Assembly: GCF_001625655.1 (NCBI RefSeq)
Contig: NZ_AUYB01000102.1
Span: 62,001 to 126,000 of the forward strand
Length of the DNA stretch: 64,000 bases
Origin: Pseudoalteromonas luteoviolacea DSM 6061
GTDB taxonomy: Bacteria > Pseudomonadota > Gammaproteobacteria > Enterobacterales > Alteromonadaceae
Reading direction: 5' to 3'
A program made the translations under genes and the position numbers. This document shows, piece by piece, positions 44,822 to 53,135 of this stretch. Each line of letters starts with the position of its first letter. The stretch's first letter is position 1. The notes beneath the pieces were generated by a model. That model saw only the letters and a list, made by a program, of their open reading frames with translations, did not search any database and was not told the origin of the DNA.

Positions 44822-47626
44822 TTAAAACTGATAGTTCAGTCCGACCATGCCACGAATACCGTAGTACTCCACTTGAACAGGACGTCCCTTATTCCCTTGG
44901 TAGTACTCCAAAGGCTCATCAGTCAGATTGTTCAATTCTAGGTACACTAGAGCATGCTCATTAAGTTGATATGACGTGGTGAAATCAACGGTGGTATTGG
45001 CGCCGTAAAAGATATCTTCTTGCGACGCATTCTCCTCTGACCCATGTTCGTCTATGTATGCGCCTTTGTGATTAACAGAGAATCGTGCAGCAAATTGTGT
45101 ATCGTCATAATACAGCGTGAAATTGTAGAGCTCATCTGCTTGACCTGGTATTGCAGGGTTATCGCCCCGATTGAGCCCAGTCATTTCAGAGTCCATAAAT
45201 GTTGCATTACTCATCACCCCAAAGTTCTCCAATTGGGGCGATATAAATGCTAGATCTCGATTGAACGCAATTTCGACGCCTGCGACTTTTGCACCGTCAC
45301 CATTTTCTGGACGAGTAATGCTAATGCCATCGACACCTCGGTATGTATCTTTTTGTGTAGACCAATAGATGGGATCCTTGATGTCCTTATAAAATACTCC
45401 AGCTGATAGCAAGCCAACACGTTCAAAATAATGCTCGACCATTAAATCTAGATTTATTGAGAACGTTGGGTTTAAGTCAGGGTTACCGGTTTCCAATTTC
45501 TGCTCTTGCTCTAAAAACGTACCACCCGCCGTTAAATCGCCAAAGTCAGGACGTGCAAATGTGCGGGTCAAAGCAAAACGATAATTAGTATCTTCACTTG
45601 CTCGATAGGTCAGGTGAAAAGATGGCAAAATAGCCCAATAATCTTTCGTGTGATTATTCGCTACCAATGAATTTGAATCTTCTAAATAAGTAAACCCTAA
45701 AACTTCAGTGTCAGTGTGTGTGGCACGAATACCAGCAACTATTTCGACGTCTTCATTTAATTGGTATATGCCCATTCCATAAAATGAGGCATGTGTTTCG
45801 TTTACGGTGAAGTTACGCCCGAGCGCTCCGCCATTTTGCACCAGTGCAGACTCACCTTCATCAAGCTCAAATTTAGCCCTGTTGTTATTCCAAAACTGCA
45901 TGGCGTCTTCAGTAGAGGCTACTGGCGCAAAAATACCTTGGTAATTTACAGGTAACTCAGAAAGATAGTCATTACGGCCAGGTTGGTCTGAAAGTGTAAA
46001 GCTATCCAATGTTGGGGTATCTCCGCTAGTTTCGCCCCAACTGTAGAACTCATCGGAGAAGCTAGCTTGTCTTTGCTTATCACGATATTTGGCGCCAAAT
46101 TTCACGGCTAGCGCATTATCTATTTGCCAATCAAGGTCGACATTGACTACTGCACGGTCCTTCTCATTAACAAACACTTTATACAAATTGACCCAAGACA
46201 GCTGGCTCTGTGAGGGGTCCATACTGAAGTTTTCAGGTAAGTAAGTGCCAATACCATTCCAAGGATCTTGCCCGCCATCGACAACATTATAGGCATATGA
46301 CTTACCATTTGACGCCTCTTTCAACCCTGAATAATTCACTTGCTGGTCAAAACGCATGACGAAATAGCTATGATCTTGCGTATTTGGTTTGTTCCCGTAA
46401 CGAAATTCGTTCTCGTAACTGGCGATTTGCCAATTGAGTGTTTTATCAATCCCAAAGTCATGTTCACCTCTAAACTCATACCCAGTCATTTCGGTGATTA
46501 GCTCATCGCGTATATGTTGTAGTTCTATTCGACTTTTATCAAAACGTAAGCGGTGTTTGTAATGCGTTTCGTCATCAACCAAGGTGCCATACAAGGCGCT
46601 TGCGCTAATTGAACCATTGTCTAAATCATACTCTACGGATCCGTTTAAACCATATGTTTCTCGTGTCCCTGTATAATCTCGCAGTTCTAAACGGTAGATC
46701 CCATAATCTTCTTCTTTACCACGTCTACGGGTTTCGAAATTGTCTGTTGCCCAGTCTCGCTTCCATGCCGTAGCATTGATGATAAATCCAAGCTTGTCGT
46801 TTAAAACTCTATCGCCATAGATCACATTGGCTGAGTAATTGTTACCATCAGCTAGCTCATTTTGACCCACCCCTAGATTGGTTTTTAAAATGAACTCATC
46901 TGCGCCTTTTTTAGTAATGAAATTTACATTTCCACCAATTGCATCGCCTTCCATGTCTGGCGTAATGGCTTTGGATACTTCTACAAATTCAATTAATTCA
47001 CTTGGAAAAAAGTCAAAGGCAGTTGCGCGGCTTGTGGTCTCTTCTTCCGCCGTTGGCAAGCGATTACCATTTAAACTGGTCGAACTCCATTGTGCTGGCA
47101 GTCCTCTTACTGCAACAAAGCGACCTTCACCTTGATCCCGTTCAATTGACACACCAGGGATCCTCTGAACAGCTTCCGCCGCATTTCTGTCTGGTAGTTT
47201 CCCTATACCATCCGCGGCAATGACACTCTTGATACTCAACGCATTCTTTTGTGTGTTTGCTGCGGCCATTTCACCTCTAAAGATTTGCCCAACACTAACA
47301 ACCTCTTCAATAGTTTGGCTGTTGTTTAAAACAATAGGCTTAAGTGTTACAACTTTGCCATCGGTCACTTCAACCTCAATTTCTACATCCCCATAACCAA
47401 TATAAGAAACGAACAAGGTATAACGACCACTTGCCAGCTTAGACAAGGCAAACTCGCCGCGATAATTCGTCACTGTGGACACATCACTGCCTTTAACACG
47501 TACAATCGCACCGGGTAAGCTTGATTGCGGATCTTCAACTACCCCTACCAATTTGCCACTGGAGGCATATACACTTGCACTACTAGCCAAAACTATCGCT
47601 GCTGCGATTTGTGTTAGTTTACTCAT
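44822..47626 (-). CDS. TonB-dependent receptor with carboxypeptidase-regulatory-like N-terminal domain
   Basis: A 934-residue outer-membrane receptor: signal peptide (to about residue 22), a CarboxypepD_reg-like domain (about 24-100, LVGVVEDPQSSLPGAIVRVKG), a TonB box region, plug (DRNAAEAVQRIPGVSIERDQ), and a 22-stranded barrel ending VGLNYQF. It resembles the TIGR01782 group of large receptors for organic substrates. It is the first gene of the phosphonate operon, with the perfect operator palindrome 31 bases upstream. No Fur box is seen. It is the likely outer-membrane entry for a phosphonate compound or a larger phosphonate-bearing molecule; this is inference from context. Confidence 0.92.
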   Translation of the reverse strand: MSKLTQIAAAIVLASSASVYASSGKLVGVVEDPQSSLPGAIVRVKGSDVSTVTNYRGEFALSKLASGRYTLFVSYIGYGDVEIEVEVTDGKVVTLKPIVLNNSQTIEEVVSVGQIFRGEMAAANTQKNALSIKSVIAADGIGKLPDRNAAEAVQRIPGVSIERDQGEGRFVAVRGLPAQWSSTSLNGNRLPTAEEETTSRATAFDFFPSELIEFVEVSKAITPDMEGDAIGGNVNFITKKGADEFILKTNLGVGQNELADGNNYSANVIYGDRVLNDKLGFIINATAWKRDWATDNFETRRRGKEEDYGIYRLELRDYTGTRETYGLNGSVEYDLDNGSISASALYGTLVDDETHYKHRLRFDKSRIELQHIRDELITEMTGYEFRGEHDFGIDKTLNWQIASYENEFRYGNKPNTQDHSYFVMRFDQQVNYSGLKEASNGKSYAYNVVDGGQDPWNGIGTYLPENFSMDPSQSQLSWVNLYKVFVNEKDRAVVNVDLDWQIDNALAVKFGAKYRDKQRQASFSDEFYSWGETSGDTPTLDSFTLSDQPGRNDYLSELPVNYQGIFAPVASTEDAMQFWNNNRAKFELDEGESALVQNGGALGRNFTVNETHASFYGMGIYQLNEDVEIVAGIRATHTDTEVLGFTYLEDSNSLVANNHTKDYWAILPSFHLTYRASEDTNYRFALTRTFARPDFGDLTAGGTFLEQEQKLETGNPDLNPTFSINLDLMVEHYFERVGLLSAGVFYKDIKDPIYWSTQKDTYRGVDGISITRPENGDGAKVAGVEIAFNRDLAFISPQLENFGVMSNATFMDSEMTGLNRGDNPAIPGQADELYNFTLYYDDTQFAARFSVNHKGAYIDEHGSEENASQEDIFYGANTTVDFTTSYQLNEHALVYLELNNLTDEPLEYYQGNKGRPVQVEYYGIRGMVGLNYQF

Positions 47627-47656
47627 TGCTTTTATCTCAAATGTTGGGTTTCTTTC

Positions 47657-47668
47657 TGGTCTAGACCA
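47657..47668. promoter_or_regulatory. Operator palindrome before the phosphonate operon
   Basis: TGGTCTAGACCA is a perfect 12-bp palindrome 31 bases before the TonB-receptor start codon. It matches the core of the known dre/NagR-type operators of HutC-subfamily GntR proteins, and its TCTAGA can overlap a -10 element on the minus strand. The related site before phnW is at 35771. Confidence 0.8.
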
Positions 47669-47817
47669 ATTTGTTGCAAATAGAGTAATGGCGGTTTTTT
47701 ACACTGGCGTGACGGTTTGGTTAAAGGTTGGTTTAAAGAAAAGGAAGAACTTCACCTTTTTACAAGGTATGCCTTTGTATATTTATGAAGAAAACGAAGT
47801 AATAAGCAGCTCTACAC

Positions 47818-48894
47818 TCACAATGACAAGCTTGATTGCACCGCGTCAACAAGCACTCTAGACCAAACGCCATCACTGTTACCATTGGTAAAATAAACAA
47901 TGATATATGCGTCATCTAGCTTATCTTTGAATAGAATTCTAACCCGACTTAATGTGCCCCCATCATGACCCAACTCCTGAAATTGCCAATTTCTGCCATA
48001 GTCCCACCCAGACGCAAAATAGCCGATATTGCCATCACGTAAGCGATATGGTTGAAAGTATTTCTGCAATTGTGTTTGACTAATTAGTTTTCCAGCAGCC
48101 ACAGCAGATAAAAATCGCCCAATATCATCTAGATTGCTATAATACCCGCCATGCGCAGCACTGTAGTCCGGCCATTGAATTGGCTTAAACTCAATCAATT
48201 TACCAGCCTTTACATGATAAGTTTTAACAACATTCGGATAGCGCTCAGATAGCTGTAGCCTTAAGGTGCTATTCATACCAAGCGGAGTAAGTATGCGTTG
48301 TTCAACAAGCTTTTCATAGTTAACCCCTGAAACAGACTCTAAAATAGCAGCCAATACCAAATAGTTGGTTTGTGTATATCTTATTTTTGTTGCTGGGGCA
48401 AAGTGTACGGGTTTTGCCTTTAAACGCTCAAAGGTCTCTTGTTTATTTGGTGCAAAAGTAAATTGCTTTACGTCTCTTTCAAAATATTCAGGGACACCAG
48501 ATGCATGATTTAAAAACGCACTAACGGGAATATTTTGCCAGCCTATTGGCAAACCTTTTACGTACATAGAGGCAGGGCTGTCGAGCGCAATCTTTTGCTC
48601 TTCGACAAATTGCAAAATTAAAATACTGGCAAATAGTTTACTAATGGAATAAATAGGGAATAAGCTGTCTTTGTTGAGCGCATGTTCTTTTTTAAACAGT
48701 TCGCTACTATAGACATCTTTGAACACCTCTTTGTCTTGGTGCAATACTAAAAGTCCTTGAGCTGGGATTTGGTGCTTCTGAGCGTGTTGGGCGAGTAACC
48801 CCTTCAACTTCTGCGTATCACTCTGTTCATCAAGAAAGTTACACCCTGAAAGGGCGAAAAAACACAAGGTAACTTGAGTGATTATTCTAAACAT
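47818..48894 (-). CDS. Serine hydrolase, beta-lactamase-fold lipoprotein
   Basis: A 358-residue protein with lipobox LSGC. The SxxK motif is SISK (Ser83-Lys86), the YxN-like motif is YTQTNY, and LGHDGGTLSRVRILF near the C-terminus holds the H-x-G strand of D-aminopeptidase/EstB-type enzymes. It is unrelated in close detail to the serine hydrolase at 14370. The ATG at 48894 begins the signal peptide; the earlier in-frame start at 48969 would bury it. A GTCTAGAC octamer near 49000 resembles the phosphonate operator core but lacks its flanks. Confidence 0.85.
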   Translation of the reverse strand: MFRIITQVTLCFFALSGCNFLDEQSDTQKLKGLLAQHAQKHQIPAQGLLVLHQDKEVFKDVYSSELFKKEHALNKDSLFPIYSISKLFASILILQFVEEQKIALDSPASMYVKGLPIGWQNIPVSAFLNHASGVPEYFERDVKQFTFAPNKQETFERLKAKPVHFAPATKIRYTQTNYLVLAAILESVSGVNYEKLVEQRILTPLGMNSTLRLQLSERYPNVVKTYHVKAGKLIEFKPIQWPDYSAAHGGYYSNLDDIGRFLSAVAAGKLISQTQLQKYFQPYRLRDGNIGYFASGWDYGRNWQFQELGHDGGTLSRVRILFKDKLDDAYIIVYFTNGNSDGVWSRVLVDAVQSSLSL

Positions 48895-49146
48895 CGACAA
48901 CTCTTTTATTGGCAACTGTACCGATAAGCCACAGAAAAAGCTAGGGTTATGGACAATATCGTTCACCAAAGCTACACAGCTTTTACGAATAACCTTTTAG
49001 TCTAGACGCTTTCTCATACATTCATAGTATTGTGAGCATTACTGCGGTGATTCAAAGTCGCCAAAGCAACATGCCTCATCGCGTTTTCGCTATAAACTTT
49101 ATGTGGTGATTGGGCCTTCAACCAACCTTACTATATGAATAATCAA

Positions 49147-49173
49147 AAAAGAGCCCGTAGGCCCTTTATTGCG
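49147..49173 (-). terminator. Terminator of the glutathione transferase gene
   Basis: On the minus strand AAAGGGCC and GGGCTCTTT form a stem with one mismatch followed by a T run, 14 bases after the stop codon. Confidence 0.65.
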
Positions 49174-49186
49174 ACTCGAGCCACGC

Positions 49187-50158
49187 TCATAACCGATTAT
49201 GAGCTCGACCGTAATCTATATCAGGTCCGTTTGGCACTACTTGAGTTGGATTGATCATCGTATGACTAAAGTAGTAATGGCGCTTAATATGGTAAAAGTC
49301 TACCGTTTGCGCGACATCAGGGTACTGGTATAAAGCACGCACATAATTAGAAATATTAGGATAGCTTTCAATGGTGCGCTTATTACATTTAAAGTGTCCA
49401 ACGTAGACTGAATCAAAACGGATCAAAGTTGTAAATAGACGCCAGTCTGCTTCAGTCAAAGTGTCTCCCACAAGATATTGATTGCTGCTCAGTATCTCTT
49501 CCACTTTATCAAGTGCATCAAATAACTTTTCGTACGCAGCAGAATACGCTTCTTGACTGGTCGCAAAACCAGTTCGGTACACTCCATTATTGATACTTTC
49601 GTAAACAAAGCCATTTATTTCATCAATTTGTGGCTGGAGTTCTAAAGGATAAAAATCAAGCTCATTCCCTGTTAAATGGTTAAATGCGCTGTTAAACATA
49701 CGAATGATTTCTGATGACTCATTACTCACGATTCGTTGCTGCTGTTTGTCCCACAGCACAGGTACCGTTACGCGACCACTATAATCAGTTTTGTTTTTTG
49801 TATAGATTTGATGCATGTATGCACTATCGAATAATCCATCGCCCGTACTGCCAGTCTCTTTGTCAAATGTCCAGCCATTTTGAAGCATATCTGGGCTAAC
49901 AATAGACACATCTATGTAGTCTGCTAACCCTTTTAAATTACGAAAAATCAAAGTTCGATGCGCCCATGGACATGCTAGTGAAACATACAGATGATAGCGA
50001 CCTTTCTCGGCTTTAAAGCCCGCCTCACCACTTTGCCCAGCATCGCCGCTTGCTGTAACCCAATTGCGCAGCTGTGCAGCTTCTCTTTGAAACTCACCAT
50101 TGCTAGAAGCCGTATCGTACCACTTGTCATGCCATTGACCGTTTACTAATAAGCCCAT
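49187..50158 (-). CDS. yqjG: Glutathionyl-hydroquinone reductase, GST Xi class
   Basis: A 323-residue cytoplasmic enzyme that reduces glutathionyl-hydroquinones to hydroquinones. It shows the Xi-class active-site motif ACPWAHR, with the catalytic Cys, the N-terminal MGLLVNGQWHDKWYDT, and the C-terminal HYYFSHTMINPTQVVPNGP with the conserved tyrosines. Length matches Escherichia coli YqjG (328). The downstream gene on the same strand is DoxX, a pairing also seen in yqjF/yqjG of E. coli. Confidence 0.93.
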   Translation of the reverse strand: MGLLVNGQWHDKWYDTASSNGEFQREAAQLRNWVTASGDAGQSGEAGFKAEKGRYHLYVSLACPWAHRTLIFRNLKGLADYIDVSIVSPDMLQNGWTFDKETGSTGDGLFDSAYMHQIYTKNKTDYSGRVTVPVLWDKQQQRIVSNESSEIIRMFNSAFNHLTGNELDFYPLELQPQIDEINGFVYESINNGVYRTGFATSQEAYSAAYEKLFDALDKVEEILSSNQYLVGDTLTEADWRLFTTLIRFDSVYVGHFKCNKRTIESYPNISNYVRALYQYPDVAQTVDFYHIKRHYYFSHTMINPTQVVPNGPDIDYGRAHNRL

Positions 50159-50304
50159 TATTTTTCTCCAAATCTAAAAACATGAAACCTTTGCAGTAGC
50201 TTTGACTAGATGCGCACAGTGTTTATTTGCGCTTTGTATAAAAGCCACCCTCTTAACTCTGTGTAAATTGCTGGTATAACGATGTATACCAGCCACATTA
50301 TGCG

Positions 50305-50721
50305 TTACTGTTTTACAAGCTTGTGGTCTACACTAAAACGCCCTGCCCCTGCAGAAGCCAACGCTAGAAAGCCACCAGCCATTGCTATATTTTTAAAGAA
50401 CATAAAAAACTGCATTTGATCTGCTAAGTTATTGTGAAATACAAGGGCGCTCACGACACAAAACCCTGCAAATGCCAACGCTGTTAGTTGCGTTAGTGCG
50501 CCAGCAAGAATAAACAGGCCACCTATCAATTCAAATGCAATTACCACTGGCAATAAGAATTCGGGCAAGCCACCTGATACTAAGTACTGTGCATTACCGT
50601 CGTAATATTGAACTTTATTCATCCCTGCTAGAATGAAAATAACTGATAAACCAACACGACCAATTAAATTCGCAATGCTAGATAAGCTTTCATTGTTCGA
50701 GATAAAATTGACTAATTTCAT
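50305..50721 (-). CDS. yqjF: DoxX family membrane protein
   Basis: A 138-residue membrane protein with four hydrophobic helices, including GRVGLSVIFILAGMNKVQYY and the family motif FELIGGLFILAGALTQLTAL. In E. coli the related yqjF is next to yqjG and responds to aromatic compounds, so a quinone-linked redox role is plausible. The ATG at 50721 is chosen because GGAG lies just upstream and the predicted helices start soon after; the extension to 50778 lacks a ribosome site. It is upstream of yqjG on the same strand with a gap of about 145 bases. Confidence 0.85.
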   Translation of the reverse strand: MKLVNFISNNESLSSIANLIGRVGLSVIFILAGMNKVQYYDGNAQYLVSGGLPEFLLPVVIAFELIGGLFILAGALTQLTALAFAGFCVVSALVFHNNLADQMQFFMFFKNIAMAGGFLALASAGAGRFSVDHKLVKQ

Positions 50722-50875
50722 TGTTTTACTCCTAAGCTCTAAACTTTTTCTTGGCACCTTTGCCTGACTTGCTAACAAGTTTACTATCGTTTAAAACAAT
50801 TAAAATTAGTAAAAAATGAGCTTAACATTCTATTTTTAAGAATTTAAAAGGTAATCAAAATTAGAGGCTATCTGT

Positions 50876-50907
50876 AAGTGTGTATTAGGTTAAGTGTGTA
50901 TTAGGTT
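50876..50907. repeat. Perfect 16-bp tandem duplication
   Basis: AAGTGTGTATTAGGTT occurs twice head-to-tail with no spacer, in the stretch between the DoxX start and the next gene's terminator. It looks like a recent slippage duplication. Confidence 0.95.
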
Positions 50908-50947
50908 AAAAGGGGCTGTATTTAGAAATATTTAGGGTGATAAGAAA

Positions 50948-50977
50948 TAAAAAAGCCACCCAAGGTAAAGGTGGCTT
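50948..50977 (-). terminator. Terminator of the DUF4397-like lipoprotein gene
   Basis: AAGCCACC and GGTGGCTT form an 8-bp stem with a 9-base loop; on the minus strand a run of T residues follows. It starts 22 bases beyond the stop codon at 50999. Confidence 0.85.
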
Positions 50978-50998
50978 ACTATGTGATTTTACTTCTAG

Positions 50999-51712
50999 CT
51001 ATTGAGCTTTATTTACTTTGTATGACTTAATGTTTCCTTCATTTTCTGAAGTTGACGTAATGTAAGCTAGTTGAATATCACCAGCTTGAGGTGACAAGGT
51101 TGCTTTAGCTATAGGGTTATCTGTGTTTGCCCCCTGCCCTGCTTTTACCACAATGAGTTCGTTTTGCTCAATCGGTAGGTCAAGGTAATCAGTCGCATCT
51201 CCATACTCGAGATCCTCCGCTACTCTTTCATCGCCCACATAAACGTCTATCTTACCCATGTCTGCAACATAGGTGTGAAACACAATGACTCGATATTTAC
51301 TACTCGCAACCTCATCATCGTTAATTTTCACTGCTCCCAGCTGTGCCGCTTGAGCAGAGTCATTGTCAAGGCGACCAAATGCATATACTACGTAGTCGGC
51401 GTGTTCTGAAAAGCGAAAACGAGTTGACTCAATGGCCGTTTCCAATGAGTTGCCTTTCACCCCATAAAACGTGAAAACATTCCCATCAGAATCATCTTGT
51501 ATCAACAGTTTTTCAGCTGATTTTTCACCAAAAAGTAGTCCATTTTTATCCGATAAAGACATTTCCTCTTTGCCTTTTTCAAATTGCCAGTATACGTCTA
51601 CTTCGCTGTTCACCAAGTTGATTGCACTGACATCCGCGGTGTAACTATCATCACTACACCCAGCTAATACACCGACGAAAACCGAGAACACTAAACCTTT
51701 GATTAAATTCAC
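50999..51712 (-). CDS. DUF4397-like lipoprotein
   Basis: A 237-residue lipoprotein (lipobox LAGC). The mature part has two similar beta-rich halves: ADVSAINLVNSEVDVYWQ, and later VAYV-like ADMGKIDVYVGDERVAEDLEYG with LIVVKAGQGANTDNPIAKATL, the pattern of DUF4397 domains of exported proteins. I chose the GTG at 51712 because GGAGGAG lies 6 bases before it; a TTG at 51727 falls inside that ribosome site. It is a single gene; role unknown. Confidence 0.8.
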   Translation of the reverse strand: MNLIKGLVFSVFVGVLAGCSDDSYTADVSAINLVNSEVDVYWQFEKGKEEMSLSDKNGLLFGEKSAEKLLIQDDSDGNVFTFYGVKGNSLETAIESTRFRFSEHADYVVYAFGRLDNDSAQAAQLGAVKINDDEVASSKYRVIVFHTYVADMGKIDVYVGDERVAEDLEYGDATDYLDLPIEQNELIVVKAGQGANTDNPIAKATLSPQAGDIQLAYITSTSENEGNIKSYKVNKAQ

Positions 51713-51912
51713 TTTACTCTCCTCCAATTGTCACTGGAGAAAGTATAATCAAGCTATCTTCCTGAAGTTGTTATCGAGTGTAACTATTACCTACTTTGAT
51801 GTAGTCAAGCGTTACAAGGCGGTAGATTAATTTGCAACATTGTATACTCGGTGCTTTCTAATCTAGCCAGCGATGCGATTAGCCAACTATTCAAGCGCCG
51901 CTGACATGTCCA

Positions 51913-52833
51913 TTAAATGTTGCAAAAACTCATTGCACAGCTTTTTCTCAGTTCTTGATTAAACAGTTTTTGCAAAATAGTTATGTCACTCGTACGTACA
52001 TAGTTAGGCCTCACTACTAATGAGATTGTGCGGTGGGGCCCAGGTTCATTTAGGTGGATTGCAACTAGATCAGACTCGCCTTTTACCAATTGGTCTAAAG
52101 CCATTTGTGGCACCAATGTTGTACCCATTTTAACTACAACCATTTGAATCAAGGTATGTAAGCTTGTGCTATCGAAAGAGGTATCTTTTTGTTCGTTCGA
52201 CAATTTACAGGCACTCAACGCATGCTCTTTCAAACAATGTCCATCTTTTAGCAGCATTAATTTGTTCATTTCAAATTGTTCACTGCTTATCTCTTCAAAG
52301 TCCGTGCAACATTCTTCTTTGTGACTCACCCAGTAAAAGTCTTCCTGCCAAAAATCAAATGCCATGAGACCTTCTATTTGATAAGGGAGTGCCAAAATCG
52401 CAGCATCTAAGTCTCCTTGGCGAAGCATATCAGCCAATACATGAGACTGATCCTCAATAATTTTTAATCTAAAATCTGGATATTGTTTGCGTACTTCAGG
52501 CAGTACTTTAGGTAGCAAAAATGGCCCGATTGTTGGGATCACACCAATTTTCATTGGTCGTGCTAATGGGGCTTTATTGGTCTGTGCAAGGGTCATTAAC
52601 TCATCAACCTCTAACTTGATCTTCCTCGCCTTATCTAGCAATAACCTGCCTTCTTCAGTAACAAACACATGTTTGTTATTGCGTTCAAAAATGACTGTGC
52701 CTAAATGCTTTTCGAGTTCGTGAATCGCGGTGCTCAGTGTAGACTGTGATACATGACAAGCATCAGCTGCTTTTTTAAAATGCAGTGCCTTTTCTACAGC
52801 CAACGCATAGACAATTTGTTTAAGTGAAACCAT
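51913..52833 (-). CDS. oxyR: Peroxide-sensing LysR regulator OxyR
   Basis: A 306-residue LysR-type activator of the hydrogen peroxide response. The helix-turn-helix is at residues about 16-40 (HFKKAADACHVSQSTLSTAI). The redox pair is present: Cys200 and Cys209 in GHCLKEHALSAC, with the same nine-residue step as Cys199/Cys208 of E. coli OxyR. It is divergent from katG across about 300 bases, the expected target. It lacks any sign of decay. Confidence 0.95.
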   Translation of the reverse strand: MVSLKQIVYALAVEKALHFKKAADACHVSQSTLSTAIHELEKHLGTVIFERNNKHVFVTEEGRLLLDKARKIKLEVDELMTLAQTNKAPLARPMKIGVIPTIGPFLLPKVLPEVRKQYPDFRLKIIEDQSHVLADMLRQGDLDAAILALPYQIEGLMAFDFWQEDFYWVSHKEECCTDFEEISSEQFEMNKLMLLKDGHCLKEHALSACKLSNEQKDTSFDSTSLHTLIQMVVVKMGTTLVPQMALDQLVKGESDLVAIHLNEPGPHRTISLVVRPNYVRTSDITILQKLFNQELRKSCAMSFCNI

Positions 52834-53135
52834 CGCTAATGTTCTTTATTTTAGATTGTTTTCTCTATCTTAATCGCTTAATTAAATAATGCACCCAAGC
52901 CAATGAGCGAAATTCATACAAACATCGAAAGGGTTGGTATTGAAAACCTTAAAAATTCAATATTTTCATACAGATAAAATATCGTGTTCACTTTCGAGGT
53001 AGATATTCTAAAAAACTGATGATTATCTTTAAGTTATTCAATTTTAATTCTTTGGTCGGTGATTTTAGGCTCTAAAGGACACTCACTCAGGCAGCTTTTA
53101 CACACGCACTGAGTAATCTTATTTGGAGCTTTAAT
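52834..53135. other. Divergent oxyR/katG promoter region
   Basis: 302 bases, AT-rich, without a gene. It should hold promoters for both genes and an OxyR-binding site; weak ATAG/CTAT-like elements are scattered around 52960-53040 but no convincing four-part OxyR site could be picked by eye. Confidence 0.5.

Noticed and set aside
47475..47861. 128-codon plus-strand frame over the TonB receptor start
   Set aside because: Overlaps the receptor signal-peptide region and the operator on the opposite strand; no coding features.
48995..49010. GTCTAGAC octamer as a third phosphonate operator
   Set aside because: Shares only the central octamer with TGGTCTAGACCA; the outer bases (TTA.../...GCT) do not match, and it lies over 100 bases from the serine hydrolase start.
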